64,000 nucleotides of DNA from Zygotorulaspora mrakii (taxonomy: Eukaryota > Ascomycota > Saccharomycetes > Saccharomycetales > Saccharomycetaceae). The notes beneath the pieces were generated by a model. The model made no database searches. It was given only the letters and a program-made list of their open reading frames with translations, and was not told the DNA's origin. Below are positions 57,578 through 64,000 of the stretch, piece by piece (the stretch's first letter is position 1; each line of letters opens with the position of its first letter). Position numbers and translations under genes: made by a program. The stretch is from contig NC_050721.1 of NCBI RefSeq assembly GCF_013402915.1, positions 930,001-994,000 of the forward strand, read 5' to 3'.

Positions 57578-60286
57578 TCACAGTTTTCTAAATACATTTG
57601 AGAGTACAATCGCCATCTTGGACCAGTTCTCAATTCTTAAGTTTTCGTTGTCCAAATGAGCGTTATCTGTGGATTGGCCACAAGCGATTTGCACTGCAGG
57701 AGCATTGAAGATCCTTTCTAATGGTCTTATACAAGGGATGGAGCCACCTTCTTTTACGAACAGTGGTTCTACCTTCCACGCATTAGCAATCTCATCTCTG
57801 ATGATCTTGTAGGCATGATTTGTTGGATCACCTAACCAAGCTTCTGCAGAATTGACGATCTCGATTTTCAGATGATTTTTCGATTTCAAATTATCGAAGC
57901 ATTCGGTTAAATACCCATTCAAGGCAGCTTTTACTTCTGCGACGCCTTGCTCTGGTACTAATCTGATGGATATGCCAATAAGAGCACATTGCGGAATAAC
58001 CGATATATTGCCGGGTCCGCTTACTCTCATGGTAGTGACCGACAAAGAAGGCTTGGTCCAATTCATCACTAGTTCTTCAACTGTTTTCTTTTTATTAAAA
58101 GATGCTACTTCGATAATTTTTTCTAGTCTCTTACGATCTTGTGGGCTTATTGGCTTCAGAGCATCGTAGAAATTGGGTATCAAAATCTTACCCGAATCAT
58201 CTTGCAACTTGCTGACAACATTTACCAATTCTGCTGTTGGCTCCCTGTGTGTACCACCATCAATACCAGAGTGCCTGTCAGATTCATCACTAGTAATAGA
58301 AATCTGTGCGTTTATCACTCCTCTCAAACCGTAGTTCAAACATGGATGTGTTTGATCGACCCAAGTGGAATTACTTAAAAAAATCCAATCTATATTTGGT
58401 CCTATGAGTTCAAGATTATCTTTGCAGACCTGTTCGAGACCGGGGGATCCAATTTCTTCGTTTCCTTCTACCAAAAATACGATATCATGAGACAGCTCAC
58501 CCTTATTCAACAATGAGGCAACACTATAAATTGCAGCAATAAGTGGTCCCTTATTGTCACTAACTCCTCGTCCCTTCATGTATCCATCTTCACAGGTCAA
58601 AGTGTATGGATCTGATTTCCAATGTTTGTCGTTTGAAGCTGGAATAACATCATAATGACCATACCACAAAATACGTTGTTTTCTTGTAGATGTCGCCTTA
58701 CCTTTGAAGGAAGCAAATACAATAGGATTATCTCCTGTTTCAAGTGCGAGCAATTGTGAAGACTCTGCTCCGAGCCTCATGAAGAGCTTTTGCAAATATG
58801 AAGCACAACGTCTCGATGCAAGCTTTTCCAATGTATCAGCCGATTGGGAAACCGAGGGGAAGGCTATTAATTCACGAAGTGTTGATAACATATCTTCATT
58901 ATTTAGTTGTACCGGATCAGAGTGCTGCATGAAACTCTCTCTCGGATGGATATGTCCATTCCTCAGATAATCTTTCGCGTTACCATAGGATAATACGCTT
59001 GATAAATCCCATAAAGTCAGTGAGCCGTCGTTACTGCCCACCAAGAGACTCATCTGCTTTTCTGAAGACTTTGAAAATCGAGCAAATACATCGCAACTCA
59101 ACATTTTACCTCGTTGAGGATTCCAATGTCTTATTTCATTTTCATAAAACAGTGTAACGCCAGCTTCGTTTATCGCGAAGATATGGTCCTTGTATACTGA
59201 TATTGAAATGATATCAGATTTATCAGGAGTATATAACGTGGAAACAACCTGTTTTGTGCTTAAATCCCATATCTTAACAATACCATCAGAGAGACCACAA
59301 TATAAGAAGGGGAATTCTGTGGCTTGAGCTAAAACTGTTTCTTCATTATTGAGTTCCGTAGCTATCAAATTCATAGAAACAGAGCCTTCTCTATCTTTTT
59401 TAAGAAACCAAACTTTACTAATTCCATCACCACCACCAGAGATAATACATTCGTTTATTTCGTTAGCACCTTCCTTACACTCAAAAGCATGTTGGCAATC
59501 GTGTTGCTTTACAGGATACTTGAAGCTAACATCATTTCCCAAAAGTGAACTGCATAGGAGACAAAGTTTACAAATACTGTAAACAAAGCCGTTATGAGCG
59601 TAGGGTATAATATTCTCTGATGGGATCTCTAGAATTTGATTGATTGCACCCTCCTGTGAAATACTTTTACGAAGGGCGTTTGATGATAATTCTGTCTGCC
59701 TTAAATGTGAAGGCTCCTTCGAAGCATGATCATGACTTGTATGTCCTGATGGCCCCAGCGAGTCGAAGAACTTGTCATATCTCAAATGTGGCAACCGATT
59801 CATACTACTAGAAGACTGTGAAGTGTCTGCCAAGAGTCTATCAAACACATTGTCCAAATAGAGCAAGCTGGCATTTTGACAACCGAATACCAACGTTTGC
59901 AAAGAATCGAGGTACTGCAATGAGAAAATATCTCCGATGTCCGTTACAGAGTAAACTGTTGCCACTTCTTCTACTTGAACTGATCCGTCTTGCCTATCAA
60001 CATCGTAAATAGACCATATTCTCACCAAAGAATCGGTACCACCAGAAAATAAGTAGTTTTCATCGATTGATCTCTCAAGACATAAAACACTTGACCTCGT
60101 GTTAGTCTCGTGGGAATCGCCTAATCTAATTGTGCGCACTAAATTGTAAGTGCACAAATTGAAGACTAGAATTTTGGAATCCTGTGTACCCGCAAACAAA
60201 AGTTCTTTCTTTGGAAACGGCACGATTGAAATTATCGAGAAGGTATGTCCCCACTTATGGACAAGTTCCGGATCGATAAACGACAT
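57578..60286 (-). CDS. DUG2: Dug2, glutathione-degrading amidotransferase-peptidase subunit
   Basis: A 902-residue two-domain protein (S. cerevisiae 878 aa). The first 450 residues are WD repeats (LFSGGTDSLVRIWSI, CGLSDGIVKIWDL, VGSNDGSLTLWDL). The second half is an M20-family metallopeptidase fold with ligand motifs WYGHYDVIPA (about 538), GRGVSDNKGP (about 567-576), EGNEEIGSPG (about 605-614) and the C-terminal GQSTDNAHLDNE (about 872). Dug2 pairs with the glutamine-amidotransferase Dug3 to hydrolyse glutathione in the cytosol. The ATG at 60286 (MSFIDPELVHKWGH) is used; the frame extends 18 codons to a TTG. Confidence 0.97.
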   Translation of the reverse strand: MSFIDPELVHKWGHTFSIISIVPFPKKELLFAGTQDSKILVFNLCTYNLVRTIRLGDSHETNTRSSVLCLERSIDENYLFSGGTDSLVRIWSIYDVDRQDGSVQVEEVATVYSVTDIGDIFSLQYLDSLQTLVFGCQNASLLYLDNVFDRLLADTSQSSSSMNRLPHLRYDKFFDSLGPSGHTSHDHASKEPSHLRQTELSSNALRKSISQEGAINQILEIPSENIIPYAHNGFVYSICKLCLLCSSLLGNDVSFKYPVKQHDCQHAFECKEGANEINECIISGGGDGISKVWFLKKDREGSVSMNLIATELNNEETVLAQATEFPFLYCGLSDGIVKIWDLSTKQVVSTLYTPDKSDIISISVYKDHIFAINEAGVTLFYENEIRHWNPQRGKMLSCDVFARFSKSSEKQMSLLVGSNDGSLTLWDLSSVLSYGNAKDYLRNGHIHPRESFMQHSDPVQLNNEDMLSTLRELIAFPSVSQSADTLEKLASRRCASYLQKLFMRLGAESSQLLALETGDNPIVFASFKGKATSTRKQRILWYGHYDVIPASNDKHWKSDPYTLTCEDGYMKGRGVSDNKGPLIAAIYSVASLLNKGELSHDIVFLVEGNEEIGSPGLEQVCKDNLELIGPNIDWIFLSNSTWVDQTHPCLNYGLRGVINAQISITSDESDRHSGIDGGTHREPTAELVNVVSKLQDDSGKILIPNFYDALKPISPQDRKRLEKIIEVASFNKKKTVEELVMNWTKPSLSVTTMRVSGPGNISVIPQCALIGISIRLVPEQGVAEVKAALNGYLTECFDNLKSKNHLKIEIVNSAEAWLGDPTNHAYKIIRDEIANAWKVEPLFVKEGGSIPCIRPLERIFNAPAVQIACGQSTDNAHLDNENLRIENWSKMAIVLSNVFRKL

Positions 60287-60334
60287 CTTACTTGTTGTAT
60301 TCGGCTCGTCGTTCGTATTTTCAATGTCGTAAGG

Positions 60335-60387
60335 TTTCAAACAATTTCAAGCGGCTTCAAGCGACTTCAGCGACTTCAAGCAATTTC
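60335..60387. repeat. Degenerate TTCAAGCGA tandem repeat
   Basis: About five imperfect 9-10 bp units (TTCAAACAA, TTCAAGCGG, TTCAAGCGA, TTCAGCGA, TTCAAGCAA) immediately upstream of the DUG2 ATG. The tract overlaps the probable DUG2 5' leader. Confidence 0.65.
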
Positions 60388-60776
60388 CAGTGTTAATATA
60401 CTAATGGATCCCTTAAGACCGTAGTCCACAATCAAGTAGTCCCGATATCAAGTAACCGATGGCGGGAAAAGCGCACTTGCTTACTGTTTGATGAGCCGTA
60501 ATTGAACTAACCTTCTTTGCTTATCTGGCACTTGTGCATGCGAAACCAAATGTTGATTTGGCTACCACGAATATTTTCGGCTGCAAGATCTACATACGGT
60601 TCCTCATTTAATGTGGCCGCATAGCATCAGCCCTTTCTGAGGATACGTATCAAGAGTTTGACGACAGTCAATATTTCCCAGTCTCTAGGTTCTACAGTCT
60701 CAACCGTGTTGCACAGCAGTTCAACGGGTTGAGAAGTGACTAAAAAACCTCTGGCGGCGTTATCTAGCGGCACTAT

Positions 60777-60826
60777 GATCCTAGCGTTATGTAGAGGAGA
60801 CAGAGCAGATACATAACGCTAAGATC
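60777..60826. repeat. 16-bp inverted repeat with 18-nt spacer
   Basis: The left arm 60777-60792 (GATCCTAGCGTTATGT) pairs with the right arm 60811-60826 (ACATAACGCTAAGATC) at 15 of 16 positions; the inner 11 bp are perfect. The spacer is purine-rich. It lies in the DUG2/UTP18 promoter region, and could be a dimeric factor site, a cruciform, or a hairpin in an unannotated RNA. Confidence 0.75.
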
Positions 60827-60944
60827 GGCATTAAATGCTCATGAATTCTCATATTTTGATACTATCTGCTGATGTGGCTAGAATGATTTGATATCTTATA
60901 TGGAACATACTTACACCACAGCATTTTGAAGATTCTCAAAATAT

Positions 60945-61002
60945 TGAAAAAATTTTATCTAGTAATAATATAGCTCATCTCATCTCATCTCATCTCATCT
61001 CT
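60945..61002. promoter_or_regulatory. UTP18 promoter: RRPE and multiple PAC-like repeats
   Basis: TGAAAAAATTTT (60945-60956) is an RRPE and matches exactly the 12-mer in the REI1 promoter, in the same direction relative to the gene. It is followed by CTCATCTCATC repeats (60974-61002), whose complement is a run of GATGAG units, so several overlapping PAC-like cores stand 57-85 bp before the UTP18 ATG. Confidence 0.8.
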
Positions 61003-61058
61003 AATGAAAAGAACAAGACTACAGACTAGGACAACATCGAATATTCTTAGAATTAGTA

Positions 61059-62879
61059 ATGAGTGTTGCTACACGTCCTACGATGGATGTTCCTAAAGCT
61101 ACAGATTACCAGGTTCCAGAGCCTGATAAAGAGGAGCAATTGCTTGCTAAATTTGTATTTGGTGATACATCAGATTTCCAAGCTAATCTGAAAAATTTCG
61201 ATCTGGAACTGCTATTAAATGAGCAAGAGGATGAGCTCGATCAAGATTATGATGTGCAGTCAGATGATGATGAAGATGATGCCGCAAAGGACGGCATGAA
61301 CCAGGTTCAGGATGATCAACTTTTCTTCGTAGATGAGGGAACTGAAGAAGACATCGAAATGAGAGATGCTTCAGCGTCAGATGAACGCGAAGGAGAAGAC
61401 GAGGAAGATCAAGATAGTGATGCGTGGTTCGATTCTGATGACGAAGGTTTGAGGGTGCCAATTATAATTTCTAGTAAAAGTAAGAAGCTTAGAACTTCCT
61501 ATACGGAAACATCGATTAGGGGCAATGACTATGTTAATAGACTGAGAGCGCAATTTGAAAAAATATATCCAAGGCCCAATTGGGTGGATGATGTGTCAGA
61601 TAATGAAGGAAGGACTGGTAGCGATGACGACAGCGATGTTCAGGATATCGATGATTCTGAACAGGTCATTAATGGTGATGTCCGTGCGTTGAGCAAAATC
61701 CTGGAGACTACCTACAATTACAAGGACACCTCAAGCACTAAGTTACTTCCGTCTCAATCTTTGAATATAACTCGTTTGAAGGATGCGAACGCATCTCATC
61801 CATCGCGTTCGGCTATACAAAGTTTGTCATTTCATCCTTATAAACCGCTTCTTTTAACCGGTGGTTACGATAGGACTTTGCGAATCTACCATATAGATAC
61901 AAAGAGCAACCCGCTAGTAAGCAGCGTGTACCTGAAAGGTACACCGATTCAAACTTGTAAATTTTATGTGCCTGTCTCGGAGCCGAGGACAAAATCAATC
62001 AGGGATGATCAACAGAGAATTTATTCTGGTGGTAGAAGACGTTATATGCACTCCTGGGACTTATCCAGCTCCGTCATAGAGTCCAGTTCAAAAAATGGGT
62101 CAATTGCCAAAATTGATAAGCTATCAAGAATGTATGGCCACGAAGAAACTCAAAGATCATTCGAAAAGTTCAAATTAGCACACTATTACAATTTCAAAAC
62201 AAACCAAATACATGGTTTAATCTTATTACAAGGTAACAACGGTTGGATAAATATTTTGAACGCAACAACGGGTATTTGGATGATGGGTTGTAAAATTAAT
62301 GGAACGCTTGTTGATTTTTGCGTAGATTATAAACCTCTTTCTAAGAATAAATTCCAAACAATTTTGATTGTAGCAAATACATATTCAGAAATTTGGGAAT
62401 TTGATTTAAATGATAACGCTAAGGTACTGCGTAAATGGAAAGATGATGGTGGCGTTGCAGTGACTACCATACAAGTCGGAGGTGGTACGAATTCGGAACA
62501 GTTATTTCCAGGTTCAAAACACAGCGTTAGATCGAATAAATGGTTAGCCATTGGGAGCGAAAGTGGTTACGTAAATGTTTACGACAGGAATGCATCATCA
62601 AACCCGCTTAAACCAATAGCATGCTTAGACCAATTAACAACGACAATCTCTACCCTACAGTTTTCACCAGATGGCCAAATTTTATGTATGGCATCTAGAG
62701 CAATGAAGGATGCCCTCCGTTTAGTACATTTGCCAACGGTTAAGGTTTTCTCAAATTGGCCAACGAGTGGAACACCGTTGGGTAAAGTAACTTCTGCCAC
62801 CTTTTCACCCCGTGGTGAACTGTTGGCTGTAGGTAATGAACAAGGAAAAGTTAGACTATGGAAACTCAACCATTACTGA
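61059..62879 (+). CDS. UTP18: Utp18, SSU processome WD-repeat protein
   Basis: A 606-residue protein (S. cerevisiae 594 aa) of the UTP-B subcomplex, needed for early 18S pre-rRNA cleavage and, by its AIM motif, for bringing Mtr4 and the exosome to pre-ribosomes. The first 220 residues are highly acidic (DQDYDVQSDDDEDDA, DEEDQDSDAWFDSDDEGLRVPI), then a WD40 propeller (about 240-606) with ALQSLSFHP-like IQSLSFHPYKPLLLTGGYDRTLRIYHI and a final GNEQGKVRLWKL. The AIM consensus LFVxD may be matched by LFFVDEG near residue 88. Mtr4 is encoded in the same window. Starts at an ATG. Confidence 0.96.
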   Translation: MSVATRPTMDVPKATDYQVPEPDKEEQLLAKFVFGDTSDFQANLKNFDLELLLNEQEDELDQDYDVQSDDDEDDAAKDGMNQVQDDQLFFVDEGTEEDIEMRDASASDEREGEDEEDQDSDAWFDSDDEGLRVPIIISSKSKKLRTSYTETSIRGNDYVNRLRAQFEKIYPRPNWVDDVSDNEGRTGSDDDSDVQDIDDSEQVINGDVRALSKILETTYNYKDTSSTKLLPSQSLNITRLKDANASHPSRSAIQSLSFHPYKPLLLTGGYDRTLRIYHIDTKSNPLVSSVYLKGTPIQTCKFYVPVSEPRTKSIRDDQQRIYSGGRRRYMHSWDLSSSVIESSSKNGSIAKIDKLSRMYGHEETQRSFEKFKLAHYYNFKTNQIHGLILLQGNNGWINILNATTGIWMMGCKINGTLVDFCVDYKPLSKNKFQTILIVANTYSEIWEFDLNDNAKVLRKWKDDGGVAVTTIQVGGGTNSEQLFPGSKHSVRSNKWLAIGSESGYVNVYDRNASSNPLKPIACLDQLTTTISTLQFSPDGQILCMASRAMKDALRLVHLPTVKVFSNWPTSGTPLGKVTSATFSPRGELLAVGNEQGKVRLWKLNHY

Positions 62880-63031
62880 TTATTCTAAGAAACAAATATA
62901 TAGTTTTAATGCACATCATAATGATTTCTTGTTAAATTGATGTCTATTATTAACACTACACAAGTTAAATAACGCAAGCTTAAAGACAAAAATAATGACA
63001 ATAATCAGTGCAGCATGGGAGTATTAAATAT

Positions 63032-64000
63032 TTAGCTGAGTTTTTTGAAAATAAAAAATTCAGCCTGCTTTATGAGAGCGTCCTTAGCATTATGTAATTC
63101 CATTAGAGCAACAGATACCTTGCTCTCAAAAGGTCTTTTAACGGAAGATTGCATTACAATATGATGTAGAGCAATACGATATTGAAATTCGTGTTGGTCA
63201 CGACGATCTTCTTCTGTGTATCTCCTTTTATCTTTAATAACATGTCTTTTCAAATATTTCTTCACATGAGATCTTACTCTTGATGCGTGGTGTTTTTGAG
63301 TTGGAATCATTTTTCCATCTGATCCAACTGTAGCTTCAGCTAAGTTGTCGTTGATGGCATGATTATAGTCCTTTCCTAGCATGAAGTTTACCATCTCCAA
63401 ATACTGGCTACTGGTGATCAAGTGTTTTGTAGCGTGACCTGGAACGATTAAGGTAAAGATACTGATTTCCATTTTGTCTTCAGGAACCACGCTGATTTCA
63501 TCCGATAAAAAAAACTCAAAATTTACGATTTGATCAAATTGGGATCTACTAACTCTCCAAATAGTTCTATAACTTTGCTTATAGCTTAAACTTTTCTGCT
63601 CTAAGAATTCTTGCACTGCTTCAAAATTTGAAAGAACTAAAGTCAGATAAGTGGGCGCCTTTCCAAAATCCTCGAGGCAAAATTCAGAGACGGCTTGCTC
63701 TCTTAAGAATATTCCAGGTAGGTTATTGAGTCTCGCATCCTCCAGGATGCTCTGATAATGGTTTAGTTTCTCCTCCAAGGTAACATTAGCATCTTTTTTT
63801 AATAATGTAGGCCTCCTCTCTTTACGGGGTCTTCCAGGCGAAGGTCGAGGTACCTCGTTTTGAGTCTCGAAAAAAGGATCGGCGCAAACTGCTGTTGCTT
63901 CTCTATCCTCTTGGCCTTGCCTTAAAAACAGGTGTCGTGAAACTGACTGACCAGCAGTTGAAGTATCACTTGACCCATCGGGCACAAGTATTTGGTTCAA
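63032..64000 (-). CDS. Unrecognised protein, 5' end beyond the window
   Basis: The last 322 codons of an open frame that runs off the right edge; no ATG precedes the edge, so the true start is outside. I do not recognise the protein. Visible features are an AT-hook-like GRPRKERRP (about 56-64 of the visible part), a coiled or helical segment after it, a middle domain around SQFDQIVNFEFFLSDE and FTLIVPGHATKHLI, and a very basic stretch HHASRVRSHVKKYLKRHVIKDKRRY (about 238-262). This suggests a DNA- or RNA-binding nuclear protein. It is not the AMP-deaminase-like gene (YJL070C/YBR284W) that would be expected near UTP18. Codon use looks like its neighbours'. It converges on UTP18. Confidence 0.7.
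   Translation of the reverse strand: MNQILVPDGSSDTSTAGQSVSRHLFLRQGQEDREATAVCADPFFETQNEVPRPSPGRPRKERRPTLLKKDANVTLEEKLNHYQSILEDARLNNLPGIFLREQAVSEFCLEDFGKAPTYLTLVLSNFEAVQEFLEQKSLSYKQSYRTIWRVSRSQFDQIVNFEFFLSDEISVVPEDKMEISIFTLIVPGHATKHLITSSQYLEMVNFMLGKDYNHAINDNLAEATVGSDGKMIPTQKHHASRVRSHVKKYLKRHVIKDKRRYTEEDRRDQHEFQYRIALHHIVMQSSVKRPFESKVSVALMELHNAKDALIKQAEFFIFKKLS

Larger units (their letters stand above)
60287..61058. other. Long divergent intergenic region DUG2/UTP18
   Basis: These 772 bp contain, from left to right, a degenerate 10-bp repeat of TTCAAGCGA type (60335-60387), plain AT-rich sequence, a strong inverted repeat (60777-60826), and the UTP18 RRPE and PAC elements; the last two are annotated separately. 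No coding signal is seen. Confidence 0.6.

Overview
This window is about 64 kb of nuclear DNA from a budding yeast of the family Saccharomycetaceae. Genes are compact, AT-rich and apparently intronless, and nearly every one reads as a full-length counterpart of a known Saccharomyces cerevisiae protein. Names rest on my recognition of the translated proteins, their motifs and their lengths; no alignment or database search was run. Thirty-one complete protein genes are called, plus one unrecognised gene cut by the right edge. Starts were moved to the first plausible ATG wherever the longest open frame began at a non-ATG codon. I see no tRNA, rRNA, centromere, transposon, CRISPR array or viral copy.

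Gene order identifies the type of genome. Genes that S. cerevisiae carries on two chromosomes (II: RIF1, CHK1, HSM3, EFM2, SDH8, MRPL37, REI1, TSC10, PPS1, PAF1, SAF1, DUG2; X: CHM7, PEP8, IRC8, MTR4, TIM54, LOG1, ZAP1, IKS1, YHC3, BNA3, NUP82, LAS21, COA3, MRPL8, MPM1, S-formylglutathione hydrolase, UTP18) are interleaved here in one track. Three S. cerevisiae duplicate pairs (UBX6/UBX7, BIT61/BIT2, DLS1/DPB3) are each a single gene. This points to a lineage that did not undergo the yeast whole-genome duplication. The Zygosaccharomyces/Torulaspora/Zygotorulaspora group or a relative is a guess; the genus is not proved.

Layout. 0-10 kb: RIF1 (telomere and replication timing, with PP1-docking motifs), CHK1, a UBX-domain Cdc48 adaptor and the ESCRT-III-like CHM7. 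10-21 kb: PEP8, IRC8, MTR4 and HSM3, a block that is inverted as a unit relative to the order expected from S. cerevisiae; TDH1, expected between PEP8 and IRC8, is absent. 21-29 kb: TIM54, LOG1, a 1.2 kb intergenic region with an unusual GC-rich core, ZAP1 with a strong histidine-rich insert, and EFM2. 29-39 kb: IKS1, a BIT61/BIT2 TORC2 subunit, YHC3, BNA3, SDH8, NUP82, MRPL37. 39-47.5 kb: LAS21, REI1, TSC10, COA3, MRPL8 and a fungal-type cysteine synthase. 47.5-64 kb: PPS1, DPB3, MPM1, PAF1, S-formylglutathione hydrolase, SAF1, DUG2, UTP18 and the unrecognised partial gene.

Most genes are functionally independent housekeeping genes. A shared regulatory theme is visible: the ribosome-biogenesis genes MTR4, REI1 and UTP18 each carry PAC and RRPE-like promoter elements, and RIF1 and DPB3 have MCB-type cores upstream. 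No new multi-gene system was found. The best leads for novelty are the GC-rich block with repeated CCGGAC before ZAP1, a near-perfect 16-bp inverted repeat between DUG2 and UTP18, the cysteine synthase with no counterpart at this position in the two S. cerevisiae tracks, and the unrecognised gene at the right edge.
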